From Nitrobacter vulgaris (GTDB lineage: Bacteria > Pseudomonadota > Alphaproteobacteria > Rhizobiales > Xanthobacteraceae), in assembly GCF_002028545.1 (NCBI RefSeq), contig NZ_MWPQ01000039.1:97973-161972 (forward strand): DNA of 64,000 bases. The letters are read 5' to 3'. The position numbers and the translations under genes were made by a program. This document shows positions 56,416 to 64,000 of this stretch, piece after piece. Every line of letters starts with the position of its first letter. The first letter of the stretch is position 1. The notes under the pieces are model-generated. The model was given only the letters and a program-made list of their open reading frames with translations, was not told where the DNA came from and ran no database searches.

Positions 56416-59121
56416 TCAGCCGCGCGCCCCGCCGGAGACGGTCACCACGGCGCCGCCACGGGCGTTCCCCGCAGAACCCGTAATCACCGAGTCTGGCACT
56501 TCCGGCCGCTCGATCCCGCGAAACGTTACGGCACTCACCCCGACTCCACGCGGCTGGCCGCGCATAGAAGGATTACGCGCCAAGCTGGACGAACCCTCGG
56601 TGCCAGTGACACGGCTGTTACCGTCCCAAGCATCTCCCGAGACGCGTCGACCCTGCTGACTGCCTTCGCCGCTCAAACGACGCGCAGCGGGAAGCGAATG
56701 CTCTTCGTCACGCGGACGGCGCGATTGGTCGCCGTGCCGGAATTCCGGTGTGCCGGTGATCAGGCCATCGGCCTTGTTGATCGGACCTGTGATGCGCGAA
56801 CTGCCCATGCCGCTGCCGGTAACGACCTCGGTCTGCCGCTCGCGCGCCTGCCGCGCCGGAATGGTGACACTGAAATCCCGGGGAGCGGGCGGACGCTGAT
56901 CCACACCCCGCGAGCGGAAGCGATCACTCATCGCACATTGCCCGGACGCAATATTGTCCAGCCCGAGATAAGGCGTTCCCGAAATCGGCTCACAAGCGCC
57001 ACGCTCGTCGCCGGTGACCTGCGACCCGCCCGCGCCCGGCCTATCACCGGTGACGACGGTGGCCGGAATCACCGCGCTGTCGCGTACCCGCGCAGCCTGC
57101 TGTTGACGCTGCGGCGCCTCGCAGAACCCCGAGTACTGGCCCTGACCGATGTATGGGGTGCCACTGATCGGCGCACAGGTCCCGGCCTCGTTTCCGGTGA
57201 CGTGTTCCGCACGTCCAGCAGCAACGCCCGTAATCGTCTGGCCGCGCAGCGTGGTGTCGACCACGACTTTGCTGACCGGCGAGACTACCGGCAACGCTTC
57301 GACTGGACATACTGCGGCTAACTGGCGGGTGCCAATGTAGTCCGTGCCGGTGACGGGTTCGCACCCATAAGACTCGTCACCGGACAATTTTGGGCTTGGG
57401 GCGACCTCCGAGCCGGTCACAGTACGACCGCGCAGCGTCTGCATCTCCGCCACCTTCTTGGGGCTCTGCGTCTGGCACAGCCCGGCGAAATCGGCAGTGG
57501 TGTAGTACTGGCTGCCGGTGATGCTGCGGCAGGAACCGACCTCGTTGCCGGTTACCTTGGCCGACCGATCGACCGCGGTCCCCGAGACGACCTGTTCGTC
57601 GCGAGTGGACATCACGCTGACCTTTCGCGGGCCTCCTCCTGGAGGCGGCGTTCGACAGAAATCGCGAAACTGTTCAACAGTGTGATATTCGGTGCCGGTA
57701 ATCGGACGGCAGCTTCCAGCCTCGTCGCCGGTCTGCCGTTCACTGCGGCCAACCACCGTGCCGGTGACAGGCTTGCCCGCAGCTGTATGTGTAACCGCCA
57801 CTTTAGGGGGCGCGTCGTCGGTTTCCCCCTGGCTGTAACGCGTGCCAGTGATAGCGCGATCGGCGCCGTGCTCGACGCCTGTAACGCGGCGCGGACGGTC
57901 GACCAGCGCACCGGTGACGGTTTGGCCCTTGTCGGTACGGGTGAGCGCCACCTTCCCCAGCGGGGCGGACGGGCGCGTCGAACAAAACTGCTCAAAGCGC
58001 TCGCTCGAAAGATATTCCGTGCCAGTCACGGGACGGCACGCGCCTGGCTCATCGCCAGTGGTCTTGGTGGAGCGCCCCAGCGCGGTGCCGGTGATGCGTT
58101 GCTCGCGCAGCGTGCTGCTGATCGCGACCTTGGGCGCTGCCGGCTCGGGCCGGGTGCCACAGATCGTCTGGAACTGCTCGAAGCCGATATACTCGGTGCC
58201 GGTAATCGCGCGGCAGGAGCCCGGCTCATTGCCGGTCACCTTGGAAATGCGTTCGACCTGGGTACCGGTGACGGTCTGCCCAGAGAGCGTGTGCCCCTCC
58301 TCGACCTTGGCCGGTGCATCGACCACGTTGCGAGCGCGCACCCGACCAGTCGGGCGCGTACCGGCACCCGACGTCTTGTCGATTCGACCCGCCAGTGCCC
58401 GCACCAACCGATGCTGCATCGCGACCTGACGGCCGGTTGCGCCTTTCAGCATGGCACTCTGCCAATCCTGCGCCGGCATCGAAGCGGCGATCCGCGTCGC
58501 TTGGGCGATGCGCTTCAGACCCTTTTTACCGTCTTGGTTCAGCGCAGCACGGCGCATCTTAGCGAGCGCGCGGCCGGTCGCCTCCGGCGCGTTCACGGCT
58601 GCACGCGCGACCGCCGGAGTATCGATTTGCACCGCCTCAATCTGCGCCGCGTCCTTCCGCTGCGCGCCGCGGCTGCAGCCACACTGTCCGCCGCAACTGC
58701 ATTGCCCGCCGCAGCCGCAGCCGCAATCGGAGCCACGCACCTCAGCTTGAGCCGTACGGCTCGGGCGCAAATGCGCCGCCGGACGGGATGCCGCGCCCTG
58801 CCCGGCGTTCTTCAACCCGGCCTTCCCAACCGTGGACAGCGCCTGCCGTCGGATTCGCGCCGCGGACTTCGATGTCACCGGTTGATTAAATGTGGCCGAT
58901 GCAGACGCCACCGCCGATGCGGCTGTAGCAGCACCGCCATGATGCGCGCTAACAAGGTGTGCCGCATTTAGCTGCAAGCGGCCGGCGGCGGAATGCTTGA
59001 CGGTTTGCGCCGTCGAGACGGTCCCGGCCTTGCCGTGACGCGCCATAGCCTGCCGGCGCTGGAGCGCCAGTTCACGGCCGGATAGAGTTGCAGTGGCATG
59101 ACCGGGGGCGACGTTTGTCAT
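56416..59121 (-). CDS. csoS2: carboxysome scaffold protein CsoS2
   Basis: CsoS2 is a disordered scaffold that binds RuBisCO by its N-terminal repeats and the shell by its middle and C-terminal repeats. From the ATG at 59121 (GAGG upstream) it has 901 residues. N-repeats of the RRQAM/GKxG type are at about 15-35, 88-105 and 180-205. Seven M-repeats of the VTGTxVxRxxKVTGxExGxC type lie between about 280 and 690; the third lacks the usual Cys. The C-terminal domain ends near VTVSGG. A seven-Cys patch lies at about 133-150. No slippery frameshift site is obvious. Confidence 0.92.
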   Translation of the reverse strand: MTNVAPGHATATLSGRELALQRRQAMARHGKAGTVSTAQTVKHSAAGRLQLNAAHLVSAHHGGAATAASAVASASATFNQPVTSKSAARIRRQALSTVGKAGLKNAGQGAASRPAAHLRPSRTAQAEVRGSDCGCGCGGQCSCGGQCGCSRGAQRKDAAQIEAVQIDTPAVARAAVNAPEATGRALAKMRRAALNQDGKKGLKRIAQATRIAASMPAQDWQSAMLKGATGRQVAMQHRLVRALAGRIDKTSGAGTRPTGRVRARNVVDAPAKVEEGHTLSGQTVTGTQVERISKVTGNEPGSCRAITGTEYIGFEQFQTICGTRPEPAAPKVAISSTLREQRITGTALGRSTKTTGDEPGACRPVTGTEYLSSERFEQFCSTRPSAPLGKVALTRTDKGQTVTGALVDRPRRVTGVEHGADRAITGTRYSQGETDDAPPKVAVTHTAAGKPVTGTVVGRSERQTGDEAGSCRPITGTEYHTVEQFRDFCRTPPPGGGPRKVSVMSTRDEQVVSGTAVDRSAKVTGNEVGSCRSITGSQYYTTADFAGLCQTQSPKKVAEMQTLRGRTVTGSEVAPSPKLSGDESYGCEPVTGTDYIGTRQLAAVCPVEALPVVSPVSKVVVDTTLRGQTITGVAAGRAEHVTGNEAGTCAPISGTPYIGQGQYSGFCEAPQRQQQAARVRDSAVIPATVVTGDRPGAGGSQVTGDERGACEPISGTPYLGLDNIASGQCAMSDRFRSRGVDQRPPAPRDFSVTIPARQARERQTEVVTGSGMGSSRITGPINKADGLITGTPEFRHGDQSRRPRDEEHSLPAARRLSGEGSQQGRRVSGDAWDGNSRVTGTEGSSSLARNPSMRGQPRGVGVSAVTFRGIERPEVPDSVITGSAGNARGGAVVTVSGGARG

Positions 59122-59223
59122 TCGGACCTCAGCACAAAGAACCCGATGAAGGGGCGGCACCAAAGCGCCGCGCCGCGTTCAAATCATGGGCGCCGAATCG
59201 AGTCGGCTCCAGCGCCCACTTCA

Positions 59224-59550
59224 TCAGCGATACACCACGAACGCCATGCCCTGGCTCTGGGCGTAATTGTCGTACGCAACGAAACGCACCATCTGATCCG
59301 GAAACTCGCGGTGACAGGCCTCGATTTCGGCCACCACGGCGTCGACGGACTGCTCGCCGAACAGCGGCAGTTTCCACATGTACCAGTAGCTCGCTTTGGC
59401 GGGCGTGCCCTTTTCGGTGTGTTCGACCGCCGGATTCCAACCCTGAGCAATCGCGTGGGCGATCTGACGGCGCACCTGCTCGGGCGTCATCTGCGGCAGA
59501 TAGGAGAAGGTCTCGTATTTCTTGAGCGAACGGTAAGCTTGAACAGCCAT
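59224..59550 (-). CDS. cbbS: RuBisCO small subunit, form IA
   Basis: The 108-residue small chain starts [20 protein letters not shown] and contains [20 protein letters not shown] and [20 protein letters not shown]. This is the short small subunit of carboxysomal form IA enzymes. AAGGA lies 7 nt upstream of the ATG. It lies 70 nt after cbbL with a strong hairpin between the two. Confidence 0.96.
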   Translation of the reverse strand: MAVQAYRSLKKYETFSYLPQMTPEQVRRQIAHAIAQGWNPAVEHTEKGTPAKASYWYMWKLPLFGEQSVDAVVAEIEACHREFPDQMVRFVAYDNYAQSQGMAFVVYR

Positions 59551-59574
59551 GACTTAGTCCTTTCGATTTTTGCT

Positions 59575-59606
59575 GGGCGGCGGCGCCCAATGGGCGCTGC
59601 CGACCC
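59575..59606 (-). promoter_or_regulatory. cbbL-cbbS intergenic RNA hairpin
   Basis: CGGCGGCGCCC pairs with GGGCGCTGCCG around an AAT loop, with a GGG/CCC extension past one bulge. In the transcript it follows the cbbL stop by about 15 nt and is not followed by a U-tract. It is therefore more likely an mRNA-stability or processing element than a terminator. Confidence 0.55.
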
Positions 59607-59620
59607 TAGCCGGCGACCGG

Positions 59621-61042
59621 TTACTTGTTGGCGACGGCGAGCTTGTCCATGGTTTCAAACTCGAACTTGATCTCTTTCCACGTTTCCATGGCGATCTTCA
59701 GTTCGGGCGAGTGAGCGGCGGCAGCGGTGAGGATATCCTTGCCTTCCTTCTCCAGATGACGGCCCTCGCCGCGCGCCTGGACGCAGGCTTCGAGCGCCAC
59801 ACGATTGGCGTGTGCGCCAGCGGCGTTGCCCCAGGGATGGCCCAGCGTGCCGCCACCGAACTGCAGCACTGAATCGTCGCCGAAGATCGTGACCAGCGCA
59901 GGCATGTGCCAAACGTGGATACCACCGGACGCCACGGCGAAGCCGCCCGGCATCGAACCCCAATCCTGATCGAAGAAGATGCCGCGCGAACGGTCTTCGG
60001 GAACGAAGGATTCGCGCAGCAGGTCGATCCAGCCCAGGGTGGAAGCACGATCGCCTTCGAGCTTGCCCACGACGGTGCCGGTGTGCAGATGGTCGCCGCC
60101 CGACAGACGCAAGATCTTGGTCAATACGCGGAAGTGGATACCGTGATGCGGGTTGCGATCGATCACCGCATGCATAGCGCGGTGGATGTGCAGCAGCATT
60201 CCGTTGTTGCGGCACCAGTTCGCTAGACCCGCGTTGGCGCAAAGCCCGCCAGCGAGGTAATCGTGCATGATGATCGGAGCGCGGATTTCCTTGGCATACT
60301 CGGCGCGCTTGTACATTTCCTCAGGCGTTGGCGCGGTCACGTTGAGATAGTGACCTTTCCGCTCGCCGGTCTCGTGTTCGGCTTTTTGAACAGCCTCCAT
60401 CACGAAATCGAAACGATCGCGCCAGCGCATGAAGGGCTGGCTGTTGATGTTCTCGTCGTCCTTGGTGAAGTCCAGACCGCCACGCAGCGCTTCATAGCAG
60501 GCGCGGCCGTAGTTCTTCGCGGACAGACCAAGCTTCGGCTTGATGGTGCAGCCCAACAGCGGACGGCCGTACTTGTTAAGCTTGTCGCGCTCGACCTGGA
60601 TACCATGCGGAGGGCCGCCGCAGGTCTTCACGTAAGCGATGGGGAAGCGCAAATCTTCCAGACGCAGAGCACGGACAGCCTTGAACCCGAACACGTTGCC
60701 CACCAGAGAGGTGAACACGTTGACAACCGAACCTTCCTCAAAAAGGTCGATGGGATAGGCAATGAAAGCGTAATAGCAGGTATCGTCGCCCGGCACGTCT
60801 TCGAGGCGATAGGCGCGCCCTTTGTAGTAATCGAGGTCGGTCAGCAGATCGGTCCACACCGTGGTCCACGTGCCGCAAGACGACTCGGCAGCAACCGCCG
60901 CCGCCGCTTCTTCGCGATCCACCCCAGGCTGCGGCGTGATCTTGAAACACGCCAAAATATCGGTGTCGAGAGGCATGTAATCCGGCTGCCAGTAGCTCTG
61001 CCGATATTGCGTGACGCCCGCCTGGTATGATTTGACTGCCAT
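59621..61042 (-). CDS. cbbL: RuBisCO large subunit, form IA (carboxysomal)
   Basis: Catalyses carboxylation of ribulose-1,5-bisphosphate. The 473-residue protein starts [18 protein letters not shown], with AAGGAG 9 nt upstream. It has active-site Lys in [11 protein letters not shown], the carbamylated Lys in [13 protein letters not shown], His in HIHRAMHAV and the loop 6 region [12 protein letters not shown]. The N-terminus and following cso genes mark it as the carboxysomal type. The open frame upstream to 61171 is leader, not protein. Confidence 0.97.
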   Translation of the reverse strand: MAVKSYQAGVTQYRQSYWQPDYMPLDTDILACFKITPQPGVDREEAAAAVAAESSCGTWTTVWTDLLTDLDYYKGRAYRLEDVPGDDTCYYAFIAYPIDLFEEGSVVNVFTSLVGNVFGFKAVRALRLEDLRFPIAYVKTCGGPPHGIQVERDKLNKYGRPLLGCTIKPKLGLSAKNYGRACYEALRGGLDFTKDDENINSQPFMRWRDRFDFVMEAVQKAEHETGERKGHYLNVTAPTPEEMYKRAEYAKEIRAPIIMHDYLAGGLCANAGLANWCRNNGMLLHIHRAMHAVIDRNPHHGIHFRVLTKILRLSGGDHLHTGTVVGKLEGDRASTLGWIDLLRESFVPEDRSRGIFFDQDWGSMPGGFAVASGGIHVWHMPALVTIFGDDSVLQFGGGTLGHPWGNAAGAHANRVALEACVQARGEGRHLEKEGKDILTAAAAHSPELKIAMETWKEIKFEFETMDKLAVANK

Positions 61043-61285
61043 ATTCGAGGACTCCTTCATGCGCGCTTTTGCGGTAAGCGAACTGCGGTAAGCGAACGAC
61101 GGGCGAGGACCTACCGCGGTGCGGGGCATCCCCCCACCCGGCCCGGGGATGACGTTCGTGGGTCTCAGCAAGGCCTGTGATTCAGCCAGCCCAGCGATTC
61201 ACGAGTAAAGAACATAGAAGAGGATCGGCATAAACACTAATTGATATTTTTGATCGAATGCATTAGTGTCGCTTATGTATCGGCC
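61043..61285. promoter_or_regulatory. divergent cbbL/cbbR control region with CbbR-type operator
   Basis: The 243-nt region between cbbL and cbbR holds both promoters. At 61234-61269 a perfect inverted repeat ACACTAAT-N20-ATTAGTGT surrounds TTGATATTTTTGATC, with TNA-N7-TNA spacing as described for CbbR sites. It lies 17 nt upstream of the cbbR start, where autoregulation is expected. Confidence 0.65.
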
Positions 61286-62266
61286 ATGCATCTGACCCTC
61301 AGACAGCTCCAGATCTTCGACGCTGTGGTGCAACAGCAGAGCTTTACACGCGCGGCCGACGTTCTGCACCTCACCCAGCCAGCGGTCTCGATGCAGATGC
61401 GACAGCTGGAAGAGCAGATCGGCGTACCGCTGTTCGACCACGTCGGGAAAAAGATCCACCCCACCGATGCAGGTCGCGAGTTGCACCGTCATACCACGCT
61501 CCTCGGCGCCAAGATGCGCGACCTCGAGTCGGCGATGGAGGAGTTCCGTGGCGTCCATCGCGGAGAACTCGACCTCACCGTGGCGAGCACGGCCAACTAC
61601 TTCATGCCGAAGCTCATCGCAGCTTTCTGCGCCTGCCATGCCAGGGTGCAGGTACGGCTGCAGGTGTCCAATCAGACGCATATCCTCGAGACGCTCTCAG
61701 CGGCGAACCAGGACCTGGCCATCATGGGGCAGCCGCCCGAGGACGGTGAGCTCGTCGCGCGCGCATTTCTCGACAACCCGCTAATGGTCATCGCCTCGCC
61801 CGAGCATCCACTCGCCGGACGCCGCAAGATTCCGCTGGTGGAATTGGGTCACCAGCCGTTCATTACACGCGAGCCCGGCTCGGGCACGCGAAACGCCGCG
61901 GAGCGTCATTTTTCGCGTCTCGGCGTGGAATTCCACTCAGTGATGGAAATGAGCAGCAACGAGGCCATCAAGCAAGCTGTCGAAGCCGGACTGGGGCTCG
62001 GCATCCTGTCGCTGCACACCCTGGAATTGGAGCTGGCGATACGCCGCCTGGTCACCCTCGATGTGGAAAGTTTTCCTATCGTGCGGCAGTGGTTCGTCGT
62101 GCACCGCAAAGGTAAACGCCTATCGGCGGTGGCGCAGTCCTTCCTGGCGTTCATCACCCAGCAAGCACGGCTGCTGGCCTCGCCCAAGCATCCGCAGCAA
62201 TTCCGCTCACGCCATGAACTTGACCAGGCGACCGACCTGGATGTCGCTGACGAAAAGCACTCCTGA
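61286..62266 (+). CDS. cbbR: LysR-type regulator CbbR
   Basis: CbbR activates the Calvin-cycle operon in response to metabolites such as RuBP or NADPH. The ATG at 61286 gives 326 residues beginning with MHLTLRQLQIFDAVVQQQSF, a LysR winged helix, and a two-lobe effector domain. It is divergent from cbbL, the classical arrangement. Its last 60 nt overlap the 3' end of the convergent PII-like gene. Confidence 0.94.
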   Translation: MHLTLRQLQIFDAVVQQQSFTRAADVLHLTQPAVSMQMRQLEEQIGVPLFDHVGKKIHPTDAGRELHRHTTLLGAKMRDLESAMEEFRGVHRGELDLTVASTANYFMPKLIAAFCACHARVQVRLQVSNQTHILETLSAANQDLAIMGQPPEDGELVARAFLDNPLMVIASPEHPLAGRRKIPLVELGHQPFITREPGSGTRNAAERHFSRLGVEFHSVMEMSSNEAIKQAVEAGLGLGILSLHTLELELAIRRLVTLDVESFPIVRQWFVVHRKGKRLSAVAQSFLAFITQQARLLASPKHPQQFRSRHELDQATDLDVADEKHS

Positions 62267-62533
62267 ATGGGCCTCGAAAAACGGCTGGAAACCCTCGAGC
62301 AGCGGATCGAACAGGCTTTGCGGCACGGCGGCGATGATCATGATGAGAACGTCATCTTCATTGAACATCAAGTGCCCTTCGTACATGCCGTGGGCGCCCT
62401 TCCCGGACAGATTGCCGATGATGGTGTAGCCCTTGACCCCGGCGCGATCGAGCAAGTCGGTGGCGAATTCCCTGTGCTCGCCCTGAAGAATGATTTCCAG
62501 CTTTTTCAGCGGATGCAGTTTGATCTCGTTCAT
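62207..62533 (-). CDS. carboxysome-associated PII-like protein (CPII type)
   Basis: The 108-residue protein starts MNEIKLHPLKKLEIILQGEH and has the PII ferredoxin-like fold with a shortened T-loop (GVKGYTIIGNLSGKGAHGMY). In other autotrophs such proteins bind adenine nucleotides and bicarbonate and sit next to inorganic-carbon transporters. Its ATG overlaps the dabA stop (ATGA), implying control of the DAB transporter. The C-terminal codons overlap cbbR on the other strand. Confidence 0.85.
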   Translation of the reverse strand: MNEIKLHPLKKLEIILQGEHREFATDLLDRAGVKGYTIIGNLSGKGAHGMYEGHLMFNEDDVLIMIIAAVPQSLFDPLLEGFQPFFEAHSGVLFVSDIQVGRLVKFMA

Positions 62534-64000
62534 GCGGAGTGTTCCTTCTCGGCAGGAGCAATCAGAGCCGGACGCTCTTCCCACTGGCCATTGTTGAAGA
62601 CAAAAGGCTTGTAACCCTGAGTGGGGTCGATGACGATGGCGCGAATCCACCCGCCAAGCACCAGACTCTTGACCTTGACCACGCGTTCCAGCACACGGCC
62701 GGCAAAGTCCAGCGGCGCCTCGATCAGCGCGATCAGACGCATCGGCTCGTGGTAAGGCCGTCCCTCGCGCATCACCGTCTGCATCGGCAGGCCGGTCCGC
62801 AGATCGCTCAGGTTACCGGTCATCACGCCGAAGCGGCCGGACACGTTATGGTAGACCTTGCTGCCGCTGCCCAGATGGGCATTGTCCACGGTGGAGAAGA
62901 AGTGTTCGAGGTTGATCCACTGGCCCACCACCACCGGGGCAGCGAGCAAATTTTCCAGCAGCCGGCCCTTGGGGTCGCAGCGCCAGTCGTAAGATAACAG
63001 AAAGGCGGTGCCCTTTAGATCCGCGTTTTCGGTGAGCGCGCGCCGGCCGACGATGCCGTATACGTTCCCCGACAGCCCCCACTCCGGCCGGACCTGCGCC
63101 CAATCCACCGCCAAGCGGTTCGCCAGGCGCCAGGCTTCGGCCGGCTCGATCGCCTTCGCGTCCGGCAGAAGCTTGGGCATGCGCTCGGCCGCCGTCAGCC
63201 GCGAGGCCGCGCGCAGGCCTTCGCGCAGGCGGTCCAGATACACCAGATGGCGCGGCGGCAGCAGGTCAAGGTCGGACAACTCGATGGCATCTGTGGTGGT
63301 GACGTGCAGCGCGGGCATGAACCAGGTGTCTTCCGGGATGGTGATGCCCATGGCCGCCAGCCGCTCGCGCACCGCGGCCTTGTTGGCCATCTGCGCGAAC
63401 ACCCGGGCATTAACCAGGCCGCTGGCGCCACCGCAGGCGCCGCAGTCCAGCGCCGACTCGTAGGGGTTGTTCTCGGTCTTCCCACCGTGGCCGACAACGA
63501 GCACGAAGCGCGAGAAGGTCTGGGTCAGCCCGATCATCGTCAGGGCCGTGTGCACATAGTTAACCTGCTCGTCGAGCGAGTAACCTATGCGCCCCAACCG
63601 CTCGAGCTGATGATTTGCATAGTCGGCATCGACACCATATGCCTCACGCAGCTTGTCGATGAACTCGACCTCCTGCGTCTGAGATACGCGGAACTCCGTG
63701 CGCAACCGCGTCGGCCCGTCGCGGTGGCGCAGCGCGATTTCGCGCAGTTCGCGGATCATGTCGTCATCGACCCGCTCGCGCTCGATTTTCAGTTCCTCAT
63801 GCAGCGCCTTAACGATCATCGCTCGCTGCAGCGTGCGAATGATGGAGTCGGCCTGCTCGCGGGTGAGCTTGTCCACCAACAAGCGGGTGACCGGCTTTTC
63901 TGTATCGATGCGGCTGCGCCAGCGGCTGTAGGCCAGCGGCGCCAGGGTTTTGCCGAACAGGTCCAACCCGAACAGCATACCCACCGCCTCCACCGTGACG
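62530..64000 (-). CDS. dabA: DabA, inorganic-carbon transporter subunit (UPF0753), C-terminal part
   Basis: DabA with DabB forms an energy-coupled CO2-hydrating system that accumulates bicarbonate. About 490 residues are in view and the frame runs off the right edge, so the start lies outside the window. The zinc-site His and Cys appear as VVGHGGKTENN and LDCGACGG, spaced 15 residues apart as in the Halothiobacillus protein (H524, C539). The Cys and Asp of the first half are beyond the edge. The downstream PII gene is translationally coupled. Confidence 0.92.
   Translation of the reverse strand, partial: VTVEAVGMLFGLDLFGKTLAPLAYSRWRSRIDTEKPVTRLLVDKLTREQADSIIRTLQRAMIVKALHEELKIERERVDDDMIRELREIALRHRDGPTRLRTEFRVSQTQEVEFIDKLREAYGVDADYANHQLERLGRIGYSLDEQVNYVHTALTMIGLTQTFSRFVLVVGHGGKTENNPYESALDCGACGGASGLVNARVFAQMANKAAVRERLAAMGITIPEDTWFMPALHVTTTDAIELSDLDLLPPRHLVYLDRLREGLRAASRLTAAERMPKLLPDAKAIEPAEAWRLANRLAVDWAQVRPEWGLSGNVYGIVGRRALTENADLKGTAFLLSYDWRCDPKGRLLENLLAAPVVVGQWINLEHFFSTVDNAHLGSGSKVYHNVSGRFGVMTGNLSDLRTGLPMQTVMREGRPYHEPMRLIALIEAPLDFAGRVLERVVKVKSLVLGGWIRAIVIDPTQGYKPFVFNNGQWEERPALIAPAEKEHSA

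Noticed and set aside
56900..58300. Regularly spaced repeats resembling a CRISPR array
   Set aside because: The repeats are the diverged coding M-repeats of CsoS2 in one continuous frame, with no unique spacers.
57682..58971. 429-codon plus-strand open frame
   Set aside because: It is antisense to the GC-rich csoS2 repeats and has no family features or start signal.

Overview
The window looks like a chromosome segment of a Nitrobacter-type alphaproteobacterium (Bradyrhizobium/Nitrobacter group). The housekeeping block (pdxJ-acpS-lepB-rnc-era-recO, rsh, rpoZ, smpB, mscL, dapA, a Porin_2-type porin) has the gene order and protein character of that group. The complete alpha-carboxysome / form IA RuBisCO cluster points to an autotroph such as Nitrobacter. 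The genus is an inference.

Layout. (1) 1-16.2 kb, core genome: recO (cut by the window edge), a small membrane protein, era, rnc, lepB, acpS, pdxJ, a bifunctional (p)ppGpp synthetase/hydrolase, rpoZ, a NYN-domain nuclease coupled to a family 5 uracil-DNA glycosylase, a PilZ protein, smpB, mscL, dapA, a soluble lytic transglycosylase and a porin. (2) 16.8-44.8 kb, a genomic island starting exactly at a tRNA-Ser(GCU) gene. A large serine recombinase is encoded antisense across the 3' end of the tRNA. Nearly every island gene is on the minus strand. It carries a PD-(D/E)xK-like protein with a soluble FtsH-like AAA/M41 protease and small partners; a translationally coupled SIR2-HerA-DEDDh exonuclease operon; and a class 1 DISARM-type locus (drmD, drmMI, drmA, drmB) that has no drmC in view but includes two uracil-DNA-glycosylase-fold proteins, a predicted membrane-anchored nuclease-like protein and one frameshifted gene. 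A short degenerate copy of the drmB 3' end lies 6 kb from drmB. (3) 44.8-47.1 kb, a ragged junction of small and broken genes with no recognisable right attachment site. (4) 47.1-64 kb, the carbon-fixation region: cbbL, cbbS, csoS2, csoSCA, csoS4A, csoS4B, two csoS1 genes, a decayed bacterioferritin-like gene, acRAF, mcdA, mcdB, cbbQ, cbbO, csoS1D and a trypsin-like protease, all on the minus strand. Divergent cbbR follows, then a carboxysome-type PII gene and the 3' part of dabA (bicarbonate uptake).

How the genes work together. DabA supplies bicarbonate, perhaps modulated by the PII-like protein. CsoSCA converts it to CO2 inside the shell built from CsoS1, CsoS4 and CsoS1D. CsoS2 scaffolds RuBisCO, acRAF assists its assembly, CbbQO reactivates it, McdAB positions carboxysomes, and CbbR controls the operon. 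The island is a defence cluster whose most unusual part is the DISARM helicase/methylase core combined with two UDG-fold proteins.
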